A DNA stretch of 62,733 nucleotides from a virus: positions 1-62,733 of the IMG/VR virus record IMGVR_UViG_3300023115_000020; one strand, given 5' to 3'. Positions 1 to 7,112 of this stretch are shown here, one piece after another (within the stretch, counting starts at the first letter, position 1; each line of letters begins with the position of its first letter). The notes under the pieces are model-generated. The model was not told the DNA's origin, made no database searches, and saw only the letters and a list, made by a program, of their open reading frames with translations. Position numbers and translations under genes: made by a program.

Positions 1-141
1 CACATTAAACGGAAACCATTTGCGGTCTTTTAAGAAAAGATAATATCGAGTTAAGTAAGGCTCGTTTTCGTAACGGTCCATAATTACTCGCTTGCGTCCT
101 AGTTTGTCTAACCAGGATAAAAATTTAGAACGGAATGTCAT
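1..141 (-). CDS. Cupin-like protein, N-terminal part only (runs off left edge)
   Basis: An open frame starts at ATG 141 and is still open at base 1, giving the first 47 residues. The segment contains the run EPYLTRYYLF followed by DRKWFPFN. I associate this with a small cupin-fold (RmlC-like) family in marine phages and bacteria whose metal site lies further downstream, but that part is outside the window, so neither function nor metal binding can be checked. Its start overlaps the 3' end of the preceding gene by 17 bases, the close packing typical of this genome. The family call rests on recall of a short N-terminus and is tentative; that it is a real gene is more secure. Confidence 0.5.
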   Translation of the reverse strand, partial: MTFRSKFLSWLDKLGRKRVIMDRYENEPYLTRYYLFLKDRKWFPFNV

Positions 142-547
142 CTTCGAATTCATCTATTTCTCCTGCCTTTTTCTTGCCTTCGTAGTCTTGTTTAACCATA
201 TCGTATACAGCCTTAAAGTTACGCCAAACTTTTTTTAATGCTGGATACTCTTTACACATCTTTTCAACTTCACTTGGGCTAATGATGCCAAAGTCGCCTG
301 TCAAGTTCCAATCACCAATGTTAATAGTAGTATCTATAGTATTAGTGTCAATAGTAAACGAACCGTCGTAACTACTGCTGTCATAAACAACGTCAGTTAC
401 ATTATTACCTGCCCAGTACGTTGTAGTAGTACCGTAAGTATCATTTAAGTTGATAGTAACACTATCACCAGTATTATTTACAAAATCGTCCAACTTTAAA
501 TCACTTATATCGATAGTAAAACTATCATCCTTCTTTGATTGCGTCAT
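125..547 (-). CDS. Hypothetical acidic protein with SSB-like C-terminal tip
   Basis: This 140-residue protein has no recognised catalytic domain. The first 80 residues are rich in Thr, Asp, Asn and Ile and look like a beta-strand region with repeated T-I-D/N-I patterns. From about residue 88 it becomes helical and charged, with a YPALKKVW segment. It ends in the acidic tail EFEDDIPF. DDIPF is also the extreme C-terminus of bacterial single-stranded-DNA-binding proteins, where it docks replication and repair partners. No OB fold is apparent, so this is not an obvious SSB. The start overlaps the end of the glycosyltransferase gene by 23 bases, suggesting translational coupling. I believe similar short proteins occur in marine T4-like phages; function unknown. 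Confidence 0.75.
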   Translation of the reverse strand: MTQSKKDDSFTIDISDLKLDDFVNNTGDSVTINLNDTYGTTTTYWAGNNVTDVVYDSSSYDGSFTIDTNTIDTTINIGDWNLTGDFGIISPSEVEKMCKEYPALKKVWRNFKAVYDMVKQDYEGKKKAGEIDEFEDDIPF

Positions 548-1625
548 AAAGAGCCGCTCCGCTAAAAAAGTTTTTATTTAATACTGTACGCTGTTTATCT
601 AAACTTACTAGATAGTCGTCATAGTTTTCCATATAATGACGAATCTTATCAACTATTAAACCTCTGTACTTTCTATAAGCAAAAAAGTCTTCAGTCCATT
701 CACTTGGATATAAAAACTCTGGAACAGACATTTCTGAATAACTTAATCTATCAGGCACCATGGGAATTGTATCTACTAGTGCGCCTTCGTACCAACTAAT
801 ACCAAGTGTTTCTTGTAGGTTAGCAGAGAACACCATCTTTGCTTCGCCTAACAAATTATGATATTCATTTTTAGTAAGCTCACGTTCTTGACATACAACA
901 AACTCGTATTCAGGCAGTTGTTCTGCTAAATCGCGGAATATTTCAACTTGTTTCTCTGGAGCAATACGATGCGGAAAGAGTATAAGATTACGCTTCTCCA
1001 TACCTTTGTAATTGTCTAAACTGTTCTTTAAATACTCCATAGGCCAGCCTGCACGTACAATTTTACCGTCGTTGTACAGTTCTTCTACTTCTTCGTCAAA
1101 CCAAGGATTCTCTGAAGGCATGCCATTGTTTAGCATTTCTGTGTGAAACAGTTTAGCGTGGAAGTCAGTAGCAAAAAAGTTTTGATCGTATACATGATAC
1201 ATACTCTTTTCTGCATGACGTACCCACGGAGCATTACCAATCAGTCTACCAAGGAAATCATGAGGATCGTAAGAACCAGCATGCCAAAGGCCACCGATTC
1301 TAATATCCACGGACAAAAGACTAGCCATGTAACGAAGCTGGATAACCGTTGGATTCCACGCATCAGTATATAGGAAATAGTCTCCATCTTTAATTTCTCC
1401 TTTACAAAACATTTCGCCAATAGTTTCAAGCTGTTTGCTCTTGTACACATTGGTTCCGCCGAAATTAAGAAATGCCCCAGGCGTAGTAGCCTGAGGCGTC
1501 TCTCCTCCACTTATGACCTTTACGTCTACATTTGTAGCACGTTGAAGTTGCCGTGGAAGATATTCCTTCCATTGCTTAGTATAACGTGTATCTACTGCTT
1601 CAATGTCTACAATGTAGATAGTCAT
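525..1625 (-). CDS. GT-B fold glycosyltransferase (GT4-like)
   Basis: This 366-residue protein looks like a retaining GT-B glycosyltransferase. The C-terminal half shows the nucleotide-sugar-binding Rossmann region: a strand ending FPHR followed by IAPEKQ near residue 220, a YEFVVCQE strand, and near residue 270 the run ETLGISWYEG, which holds the family's ExxGxxxxE-type donor-binding pattern. The N-terminal half, with WNPTVIQLRY and GLWHAGSYDPHDF, would form the acceptor domain. A GGAG ribosome site precedes ATG 1625. The acceptor cannot be read from sequence. T4 uses phage glycosyltransferases on modified DNA bases, and here a DpdA-like base exchanger lies 1.5 kb upstream in the same orientation, so DNA is one candidate and a virion protein or host surface sugar the other. 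Confidence 0.75.
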   Translation of the reverse strand: MTIYIVDIEAVDTRYTKQWKEYLPRQLQRATNVDVKVISGGETPQATTPGAFLNFGGTNVYKSKQLETIGEMFCKGEIKDGDYFLYTDAWNPTVIQLRYMASLLSVDIRIGGLWHAGSYDPHDFLGRLIGNAPWVRHAEKSMYHVYDQNFFATDFHAKLFHTEMLNNGMPSENPWFDEEVEELYNDGKIVRAGWPMEYLKNSLDNYKGMEKRNLILFPHRIAPEKQVEIFRDLAEQLPEYEFVVCQERELTKNEYHNLLGEAKMVFSANLQETLGISWYEGALVDTIPMVPDRLSYSEMSVPEFLYPSEWTEDFFAYRKYRGLIVDKIRHYMENYDDYLVSLDKQRTVLNKNFFSGAALYDAIKEG

Positions 1626-1832
1626 TTAGTTTCTCCGTTGGTTAATATTGCGCCCTGCATTACGGGCTTTTGCACGAAGATAATTTTGATATTTTTGATA
1701 AGATTGCCAGGTAATATCATCCTTGTTGTACAAAGCCTTTTCATCAAAAACCTTACCTTCAAAGCGACAGTAGTCGCGAAACTTTTCCAAATCGTCAAAA
1801 ATCTTTTCGACTGGTGGGAAGTTAGTAGCCAT
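1626..1832 (-). CDS. Small hypothetical protein (68 aa)
   Basis: A 68-residue basic protein with the N-terminal pattern PPVEKIFDDLEKFRDYCRFE and an Arg/Asn-rich tail. I recall short phage proteins with a similar FDDLxxFRxxCRFE core but know of no assigned function. The gene abuts the glycosyltransferase start with no spacer (stop at 1626, next ATG at 1625), and a weak GAGAGAG stretch precedes its own ATG. Its single Cys does not suggest a zinc site. It is most likely co-translated with the flanking genes. Confidence 0.65.
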   Translation of the reverse strand: MATNFPPVEKIFDDLEKFRDYCRFEGKVFDEKALYNKDDITWQSYQKYQNYLRAKARNAGRNINQRRN

Positions 1833-1848
1833 TTTAATTTACTCTCTC

Positions 1849-2334
1849 TTAGCATTTGGGATAAAAAATGGAACAGCCGTTTTCGTTGTCTTCAGCGACA
1901 CTAATCTCTACAAATCGGCCGGGATACTTTGTAGAAATTTCCTGATACAAGTCATCTGCAATCATCTCACATGACTTGTAATCTAGTTCTAAAACTGACA
2001 CTTTACCGTCGGACGAATCGCCTCCATTATAGAGTCTTTCCATCCATCGTTTGAACTGGATGAACTCGATGTCTCTATCGTTGTGGAACACCTCGATGCG
2101 CACCCGGAAGTGGAAAATATGACGATGAGGAACAGCAAGGAAACTAACATCGTCCCAGTCACCTGTCGCCAATTTTGGATCTTTGTCTGCATTTGGATAT
2201 TTATGTATTCCTTCCTTAGTAAAGGTGACCCAAATACTACGTTCTGCATTTTGCATTGCGTTTTGTTGTGACATTTTTTGATCTTCTTCTCTCATTCTTC
2301 TGCCCATATAATCATGGTAGGATTCACGTTGCAT
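1849..2334 (-). CDS. Divergent QueD / pyruvoyl-tetrahydropterin-synthase-fold protein
   Basis: The 161-residue protein carries the order of elements seen in the tunnelling-fold QueD/PTPS family. Around residue 65 there is HRHIFHFRVRIEV, matching the HGHxYxVxV strand with its zinc-binding histidines. Next comes DIEFIQFK, matching the usual VxDFxxLK, then SCEMIADDLYQEI, matching the P-T-x-E-x-x-A helix, and finally EISVAEDNENG, matching the substrate-binding VxxxET strand. The Cys preceding HGH and the Asp-His dyad of active QueD are not obvious, so it may have altered chemistry or be a binding protein. A TTGACA-17-TATTAT promoter ends 7 bases before its ATG, so it probably begins a transcript. 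A second QueD lies at 55.4 kb. With the DpdA-like gene nearby, a role in 7-deazaguanine metabolism is the main hypothesis. Confidence 0.55.
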   Translation of the reverse strand: MQRESYHDYMGRRMREEDQKMSQQNAMQNAERSIWVTFTKEGIHKYPNADKDPKLATGDWDDVSFLAVPHRHIFHFRVRIEVFHNDRDIEFIQFKRWMERLYNGGDSSDGKVSVLELDYKSCEMIADDLYQEISTKYPGRFVEISVAEDNENGCSIFYPKC

Positions 2335-2341
2335 TGTTTAT

Positions 2342-2370
2342 ATAATACTTTCATTCTATAACTTTGTCAA
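2342..2370 (-). promoter_or_regulatory. Early sigma70-type promoter
   Basis: Read on the minus strand: TTGACA (2365-2370), a 17-base spacer, TATTAT (2342-2347). Only seven bases separate the -10 box from ATG 2334, so the predicted start point falls at or beside the start codon of the QueD-like gene. It lies within the 3' end of the upstream gene. Confidence 0.8.
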
Positions 2371-2884
2371 GTCCATACTTACTCCAATCGGTAAACTTTT
2401 CATCGTCCATTAGATTGTGAAGTCTGTGACACCAAACACCTGGATTAGTTGCGTTAAAATCCTTATCATCCAATTTAATCATGGTGTTATAATTATACTG
2501 TTTGATGTAAGGAAGGGGAATTCTAATCTGCGGAATAAAGTTGTTCTGCTCAATTAGAATACTTTCGAGTAGTGCTTCTGCGTGACTGTAAGGAAGATCT
2601 AAACTACACAAGATACCTTTCTCAAGAAAGTGCATAATCATGTCGTCCCACTCTTCCCAAGCATCTGCATCTTTTGGAAAATTTACACCTGGATGGAAAC
2701 TGTGATTGGCTCCAAAGAAGATGTGTTCACACTGCTCCTTTTCGTACCAGAATTCAATTTCGTCTACAGGCTGTACACCTGTAACAAACAATGTACGCAT
2801 ACCAAGTGCAGGAGTCTTTTCAACTTCGACGCCTACAAAGTATTTTACATCAGTTTGTACACCGTCTTCGTAGTCTCTTTTCAT
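2351..2884 (-). CDS. Unrecognised 177-aa protein of the DpdA neighbourhood
   Basis: I do not recognise this protein's function. Visible features are KTPALGMRTLF near residue 25, the His/Phe-rich segment FGANHSFHP near residue 58, LCSLDLPYSHAE near residue 92, a run of aromatic residues (IKQYNYNTM), and NPGVWCHRLH near residue 150. There is no CxxxCxxC, so it is not a radical-SAM QueE, and there is no nucleotide-binding loop. It sits between a DUF465-like gene, whose stop it overlaps as ATGA, and the QueD-like gene, downstream of the DpdA-like gene. Guilt by association with 7-deazaguanine chemistry is the only functional clue. Confidence 0.7.
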   Translation of the reverse strand: MKRDYEDGVQTDVKYFVGVEVEKTPALGMRTLFVTGVQPVDEIEFWYEKEQCEHIFFGANHSFHPGVNFPKDADAWEEWDDMIMHFLEKGILCSLDLPYSHAEALLESILIEQNNFIPQIRIPLPYIKQYNYNTMIKLDDKDFNATNPGVWCHRLHNLMDDEKFTDWSKYGLDKVIE

Positions 2885-3090
2885 TTTAGTTCCAACTGTA
2901 CTAAACGTAGGTTAATTCTATGTATTTCGTCTTTTAAATAGAGTTTCATAGTTTTCATTTTACGAACTTCGTCGGTTACTGTTTGATTATTGTAACGTAT
3001 TTTAAGTTCAGTGTCAAGAGCTTTATGACGCCGCTCTAGTTCTTCCAAGTGACTACGAAGTTTATCTTCTTCTTCAGGATAATTGCTCAT
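2881..3090 (-). CDS. DUF465/YdcH-like coiled-coil protein
   Basis: This 69-residue all-helical protein matches the DUF465 pattern: LxxLxxRHKALDxEL, then LKDEIxRIN near the C-terminus, with heptad spacing suited to a short antiparallel coiled coil. The molecular role of the family is not established. A longer frame would begin with TTG at 3096, but ATG 3090 is chosen. GGAG lies 11 bases before this ATG, or 4 before the TTG, so the start is not certain. It overlaps the end of the DpdA-like gene by 17 bases and its stop overlaps the next ATG (ATGA). Confidence 0.7.
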   Translation of the reverse strand: MSNYPEEEDKLRSHLEELERRHKALDTELKIRYNNQTVTDEVRKMKTMKLYLKDEIHRINLRLVQLELK

Positions 3091-4627
3091 CTTCAAGAAT
3101 CTCCAAATTATGCTCCTCTTCTTCAGTAAAGGAACCGTCCTCGTGTAAATCTTCTTGGACTTCTGATTCTTCTACATCAAATAAGGCGTTAAAATGTGTA
3201 CTAGCATTTACAGTCTTTTTACCAACTGCACCTCTAGTGCCGGGTATAGCCATCCAAAAGCGACTATATTCTTCTATTTTTTGTAAAGCTTCGTCTCTGT
3301 CTGTAATTGCAAATATTTCTTCCACAACATCTCTAAATAGTATCCTGTCAAATTGCTCTTGAACAAGCATTCTCGGAATGACGCCATTGTCGTATTGTCT
3401 GTTTGCTTCTTGTACTGCATTAATGTGACTCCACACGTTATGTCCCATTTGGATAGCGTACGAGAAACTATCCCAGGACGTCTTCCCTTCTTTACCTATC
3501 TTATTTAGGTCTCCGGGAGCATATGTACAAACGTCTGATACTTTAAGTTCAGCGGTAATTGGACTGTCTTCAAAGTTTTTAAATATCCCATCTGATATAA
3601 CAGCATCTCTAAACAAACGGTTGTCTGTAGCATACTTTTTATCGTCAACTGACGGCACCATTCGATATGTCCATTTCGACCGATCCTCTGTCTCGTTCTG
3701 TATGTATATCTGTCCGTTTGCGGTTGCAAGGAAAGGACTAGCACAGTCAAAAGTGATAGTGAAGTTTTCATTATAATTCTTCCTTACTGCTCTTTGAATA
3801 TCTGTTAGTAGTAATGCCCATTCTAATTTTGATGTACCTAGGAAGTGCATTACATCGTGAATGCCTTTTTCTAATAGTCCGTCAAAGTGCAGTGTAACGA
3901 TTCGTTTCAACACCAAGTGAACATCACACATATTTTGTCCACCCATTGCCCAACCGTTAAAGTGATTGTCCGGATACTGTTTGGGATCACAGTAGTCCTT
4001 CATTTGGTTGTACCAATCATCTGCTTCTGCGTGATTCTCGCCTTGCAATACGTTTAGGAATTTGCAAGCACCAGTACGATTAGCAATCCAATAGTCATTG
4101 TTAATTCTTGTACCATCTACAGCCTCTTGATAACTTGTAATGCCTGTTGCTTCTTGTCCACGAGGTGAACGTGCCACCCACGCTGGAATATCAAGCACCA
4201 TGCCATAGTCCATATAAGCATCCATCCAACGGAGAACACCATCTCTTTTCTTTTGTGCTTTAGGACAGTTAGGATTTTTCCAGTCACCTTCCCATACGCC
4301 TTTACCAATCTGGAAACCACCTGAGTCGCCTAGTATCCACGAGTTCTGTCTATCTCTATTACGCACCATATCTTCTTTGGGTGAGTGCTTGTTCACATCA
4401 AGCTCTGCATGTCCTGCAGAGTACAGTGTCCATTGGTATTGGAACTGACCTTCTTGTTTGTTTAAATAGTTTAGACTTTCAACACCGTTAGCAAAGTTGC
4501 TAGGAATTCGTGACTTATCTACATATTCATCAAAACGCTGTTTGCCTACATAAGTTGCATAAAAGCCACTTAATGCTGGCAAAAATCTTGCGTAGTCTTT
4601 TTGTTCAGTAGTTAAGTCTTTATTCAT
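3074..4627 (-). CDS. dpdA: DpdA-like tRNA-guanine-transglycosylase homologue (DNA base exchange)
   Basis: The 517-residue protein has the landmarks of the TGT barrel: WILGDSGGFQIG at 98-108 (general acid/base Asp101), MVLDIP at 143-148, LNVLQGE at 191-197, GWAMGG at 225-230, HFLGTSK at 261-267, and TFDCASP at 292-298, which corresponds to the TGT nucleophile motif DCxxP (Asp294). Both catalytic aspartates are thus present. The CxCxxC zinc motif of tRNA-modifying TGT is not seen, and about 200 extra C-terminal residues end in an acidic tail. These features fit DpdA, which exchanges guanine in DNA for 7-deazaguanine derivatives such as preQ0. QueD-fold genes in the window would supply that pathway; folE, queE and queC were not seen here. 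It overlaps a 50-codon gene upstream. Confidence 0.7.
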   Translation of the reverse strand: MNKDLTTEQKDYARFLPALSGFYATYVGKQRFDEYVDKSRIPSNFANGVESLNYLNKQEGQFQYQWTLYSAGHAELDVNKHSPKEDMVRNRDRQNSWILGDSGGFQIGKGVWEGDWKNPNCPKAQKKRDGVLRWMDAYMDYGMVLDIPAWVARSPRGQEATGITSYQEAVDGTRINNDYWIANRTGACKFLNVLQGENHAEADDWYNQMKDYCDPKQYPDNHFNGWAMGGQNMCDVHLVLKRIVTLHFDGLLEKGIHDVMHFLGTSKLEWALLLTDIQRAVRKNYNENFTITFDCASPFLATANGQIYIQNETEDRSKWTYRMVPSVDDKKYATDNRLFRDAVISDGIFKNFEDSPITAELKVSDVCTYAPGDLNKIGKEGKTSWDSFSYAIQMGHNVWSHINAVQEANRQYDNGVIPRMLVQEQFDRILFRDVVEEIFAITDRDEALQKIEEYSRFWMAIPGTRGAVGKKTVNASTHFNALFDVEESEVQEDLHEDGSFTEEEEHNLEILEDEQLS

Positions 4628-4772
4628 CTTTTTCCTTTATGTGTTCGTAATCTAAGTAACTAGAACACCACTCGTAAAAATGTTTATCTGTATCAGGCCA
4701 ACAATCAGCAAACACAGAATCTTCTTTTCTATGTTGTCTATATTCTTGTCTAGCCTGTTTTTCAGTAATCAT
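4620..4772 (-). CDS. Small hypothetical protein (50 aa)
   Basis: A 50-codon frame beginning MITEKQARQEYR and ending EHIKEKDE is locked between its neighbours. Its ATG shares bases with the gp45 stop (TAATG), and its stop lies inside the first codons of the DpdA-like gene (ATGAATAA). That double overlap is the normal junction in this genome and is the main evidence for a real gene. The product is charged and probably helical, with two Cys and two Trp but no recognisable motif. Confidence 0.65.
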   Translation of the reverse strand: MITEKQARQEYRQHRKEDSVFADCWPDTDKHFYEWCSSYLDYEHIKEKDE

Positions 4773-5512
4773 TACTTGCTCTGTGCTGGTAAGATATAAT
4801 CGTATGTTGCCATACCTGAGTTAACACTAATCTTCATTGCACCTTGATCTGAAATGCTCATTGTAATGTCGCCACTTAGATTTAGTATTGCTTGTACTTG
4901 TGCTACAGGCCAACTCCATGTATGTTGTAATGAACCTGAAATTGCATTCTGGAAAACAAATTTACCTGCGTGTGTGCTTGCATCGCCAAAACTAAACACT
5001 AAGTCTGTAACACCGCCTGTAACTTCAGTTCTTACATTAAATGTAGGTTCTTCAGCATGTGCCGCTGCCATTAGTTTTAAACGTCCAATGCTTGAAACAC
5101 TTGGCTTTACTTCGACATCCCATGTTGCGCCTTTAAATTTTACACTTTTAAGTTTTTCTTCAATGATTGCTTTGTTCATAAAGCGATAATCATTTTGGAA
5201 ATCACCTGTTGTGTTTTCAAAGTGAATATGTGTTGGAACAACTTCTCCGTTGCGTTCTGCTTGTACAACTTCAATTTTAGCATTGTCTTTGTATTCAGGA
5301 TTCTTAAGATGCAAACTTAGTTTGTCTAAGTTAGGCATACCAAAAGTTCCTACAAACTCGTTAACTGGATTGTGTGTTTCTGCTGTTAAAATAACAGAAC
5401 GATCTTCCGCCATCGAGTCAATTGATGTGCTTTCGTCATTAGTAACTTTGACTAACGATAAAAAACCTAGTGCGTGAGTATGTGCTACTACGTCTTGTAA
5501 AATGTCTTTCAT
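4772..5512 (-). CDS. gp45: DNA polymerase sliding clamp (T4 gp45-like)
   Basis: The 246-residue protein matches the gp45 processivity clamp of marine T4-like phages. Diagnostic stretches are GTFGMPNLDKLSLHL near residue 57, HFENTTGDFQNDYRFM near residue 100, KFKGATWDVEV near residue 125, FSFGDASTHAGKFVF near residue 178 and ATYDYILPAQ at the C-terminus. It would trimerise into a ring that tethers gp43 to DNA and, in T4, also activates late transcription. T4 gp45 is 228 residues, so the length is close. It has its own consensus early promoter and a GGAG ribosome site. The clamp loader gp44 is encoded 25 kb away. Confidence 0.92.
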   Translation of the reverse strand: MKDILQDVVAHTHALGFLSLVKVTNDESTSIDSMAEDRSVILTAETHNPVNEFVGTFGMPNLDKLSLHLKNPEYKDNAKIEVVQAERNGEVVPTHIHFENTTGDFQNDYRFMNKAIIEEKLKSVKFKGATWDVEVKPSVSSIGRLKLMAAAHAEEPTFNVRTEVTGGVTDLVFSFGDASTHAGKFVFQNAISGSLQHTWSWPVAQVQAILNLSGDITMSISDQGAMKISVNSGMATYDYILPAQSK

Positions 5513-5539
5513 TTATGATTCTCCATTGATGTTAAGTTT

Positions 5540-5568
5540 ATTATAGTGCCTAAGTGCTTGTTTGTCAA
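5540..5568 (-). promoter_or_regulatory. Early promoter of the sliding clamp gene
   Basis: Exact consensus on the minus strand: TTGACA at 5563-5568, a 17-base spacer, TATAAT at 5540-5545. A start near 5533 gives a leader of about 20 bases containing GGAG before ATG 5512. Confidence 0.9.
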
Positions 5569-5571
5569 GCA

Positions 5572-6282
5572 TTAATTTGCAATTTTTCGTTCTTTGAACC
5601 AACTTAGATACTCCCAAGTTTGTCTCCAATTTTGTATTGTTCTAGTATGATGTGCTAATTGTGCTAACGGATAGTCATTACCGTCTTTGTGCATTGCATC
5701 ACCAAAAAACCAAATTGTATCTTTTTCCATATCAAAATCTTTTACAACTTGACTTTTGTCAGCACCTTTTGGTGCAATGTCAATTCCAGTTTCACCGCCT
5801 ACCTTTGCTTCAAGATTGGTAAACAATCTATTAAACTTGTAAGCAATCTTTTCACGTTCTTTTTGTTCACTGTCCCATTTTACATACAGTTTGCGTTCTC
5901 CAAGCGTAGCATTACGTCCTACTATACTAAAGTTTACCATACCGGGGCGATGTTCAAAGTGTAATCCTGTGCGTAGCGGAAATGCGCTTGCAGTTAGTTC
6001 TTCGCTTAACCAGTCGTGTGCATCTTCAGGTAGTATCCATTCGTTTGTGCGAATGTGAGTTGTACCTTCCCAAACATCATTGCCATTACAGTTGTAAACA
6101 CGTTTACATAAGTTGTAGGTAGGCTCACTAATTTGTTCAATAGTCTTAGGCTTGTCGCTACCTGTAACTAGATATACATCATTCATTAGACAAAAAGAAT
6201 TAAAGAACGCTTTAAAGTCTAAGTCAATAATACCTCTACTAGGAGTAAGTGTACCATCTACATCAAAAATAAACTTATTCAT
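5572..6282 (-). CDS. HAD-family phosphomannomutase-like phosphatase/mutase
   Basis: The 236-residue protein starts with the HAD motif FDVDGTLTPSRG (nucleophile Asp and acid/base Asp at 7 and 9), has VTGSDKPK as motif II, and ends with WFFGDAMHKDGNDYPLA, the motif IV of the eukaryotic-type phosphomannomutase subfamily. PMM2-like landmarks between them are GMVNFSIVGRNA near residue 113 and DIAPKGADKSQV near residue 168. Human PMM2 is 246 residues, so it is full length. It probably interconverts hexose-6- and hexose-1-phosphate or dephosphorylates a sugar phosphate. It lies in one operon with a cytidylyltransferase and a cupin, fitting supply of an activated sugar. Its start overlaps a 57-codon gene (ATGA). 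Confidence 0.8.
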   Translation of the reverse strand: MNKFIFDVDGTLTPSRGIIDLDFKAFFNSFCLMNDVYLVTGSDKPKTIEQISEPTYNLCKRVYNCNGNDVWEGTTHIRTNEWILPEDAHDWLSEELTASAFPLRTGLHFEHRPGMVNFSIVGRNATLGERKLYVKWDSEQKEREKIAYKFNRLFTNLEAKVGGETGIDIAPKGADKSQVVKDFDMEKDTIWFFGDAMHKDGNDYPLAQLAHHTRTIQNWRQTWEYLSWFKERKIAN

Positions 6283-6452
6283 CTTAGGCTCGATTGATTA
6301 TCTAGTAGCCAAATGCATTCTCCAATGTCACCTGGATCTGTAAATCCTTTGTCTACAGTGCATCTTTCATATGGATGTATTTGATATGCAAACTCTATAC
6401 CTAATCCAAATGCAGCCGCCATTAATACAAGTATAAGTAAGAACTGCTTCAT
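6279..6452 (-). CDS. Small membrane or secreted protein (57 aa)
   Basis: A 57-codon frame encodes a protein whose first 18 residues are hydrophobic (MKQFLLILVLMAAAFGLG), resembling a signal anchor. A short polar part follows, with two Cys (ERCTVD and GECIWL) that could form a disulfide outside the cytoplasm. It overlaps the preceding gene by ATGA and its TGA lies inside the start of the phosphomannomutase-like gene. No family recognised. Confidence 0.7.
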   Translation of the reverse strand: MKQFLLILVLMAAAFGLGIEFAYQIHPYERCTVDKGFTDPGDIGECIWLLDNQSSLR

Positions 6453-6613
6453 CCTTGTAGTGCCTTATGTCTTGCTTCGCTTGCTGCTTTTACATATTCT
6501 GAAAATCTGTCTGCAATTTCTCGCATTTCTTTTGCATTTACATTAGAAGTACCATATGATTCTGCAGTACGAGCAATATCGTGTAATTTGATAATCATTT
6601 CATTGTCGGTCAT
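6449..6613 (-). CDS. Small hypothetical helical protein (54 aa)
   Basis: This 54-codon frame begins MTDNEMIIKL and is predicted to be two amphipathic helices (IIKLHDIARTAESY and EMREIADRFSEYVKAASEAR). It overlaps the cytidylyltransferase stop and the next small gene by ATGA on both sides, which supports it as a translated gene. No motif or function recognised. Confidence 0.65.
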   Translation of the reverse strand: MTDNEMIIKLHDIARTAESYGTSNVNAKEMREIADRFSEYVKAASEARHKALQG

Positions 6614-7026
6614 AGTTTTGTTCTCTCTGTTACTCGCGACCTTAAATCACTAGATGAAAATCTATGGTCGCGTTTGTTGAAGTATAAATCAATATCTCTT
6701 TGACGGCAGATATCCTTTCCGGTGAAATCCTTATCTCTGTATTCCTCTCCTAATATTCTAACATCAATATGATACATTGTCAAGATATCTTCAAGGTCTT
6801 TTTCAGTTCCATAAGGAATAATTTCGTCAACATACCCAACTGCTTTAAGTTGTGTATAACGCTCTACAACAGTTTGAATAGGACTATTTTTTTCTGCTCT
6901 ATCTATACTTGGATCAACTTGTAATCCGCATATAAGATAATCGCATTGTTCTTTTGCTTCACGTAACATTATTACATGTCCGGCATGTAATAAGTCAAAT
7001 GTTGAACAAGTAAATCCCACCTTCAT
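6610..7026 (-). CDS. Glycerol-3-phosphate-type cytidylyltransferase
   Basis: The 138-residue protein is a compact nucleotidyltransferase of the TagD/CTP-transferase class. It has TFDLLHAGHVIML (HxGH signature, residues 9-21), ERYTQLKAVGYVDEIIPY (the RYxxLKxxxxVDEVxxx block near residue 55), LGEEYR in the position of the family's G-x-D-Y/W segment, and SSSDLRSRV near the C-terminus, matching the R-T-x-G-I/S-S-S/T-x-x-R loop. TagD makes CDP-glycerol; related enzymes make CDP-ribitol, ADP-heptose or CDP-choline precursors, so the substrate is open. Neighbours (phosphomannomutase-like, cupin, glycosyltransferase at 0.5-1.6 kb) suggest a nucleotide-activated sugar or polyol. ATGA overlaps on both sides. 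Confidence 0.8.
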   Translation of the reverse strand: MKVGFTCSTFDLLHAGHVIMLREAKEQCDYLICGLQVDPSIDRAEKNSPIQTVVERYTQLKAVGYVDEIIPYGTEKDLEDILTMYHIDVRILGEEYRDKDFTGKDICRQRDIDLYFNKRDHRFSSSDLRSRVTERTKL

Positions 7027-7112
7027 TGTTTTTTTACCTTATGATTCATTAGTTTACAAGAGCTCCACTTACAGTTAACATCGTATTTCTTTTTACATAT
7101 TACGCAAATCAT
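7023..7112 (-). CDS. Tiny Cys4 protein, possible zinc knuckle (29 aa)
   Basis: A 29-codon frame begins MICVICKKKY and contains Cys3, Cys6, Cys14 and Cys19 followed by a basic tail. CxxC-x7-C-x4-C could hold one zinc ion. It overlaps the cupin stop and the cytidylyltransferase start by ATGA at each end, exactly as its larger neighbours do, which is why I call it despite its size. Function unknown; a nucleic-acid or partner-binding knuckle is a guess. Confidence 0.55.
   Translation of the reverse strand: MICVICKKKYDVNCKWSSCKLMNHKVKKQ

Noticed and set aside
2351-2884. Assignment of the 177-aa protein as QueE
   Set aside because: QueE is a radical-SAM enzyme needing CxxxCxxC-type ligands; none is present.
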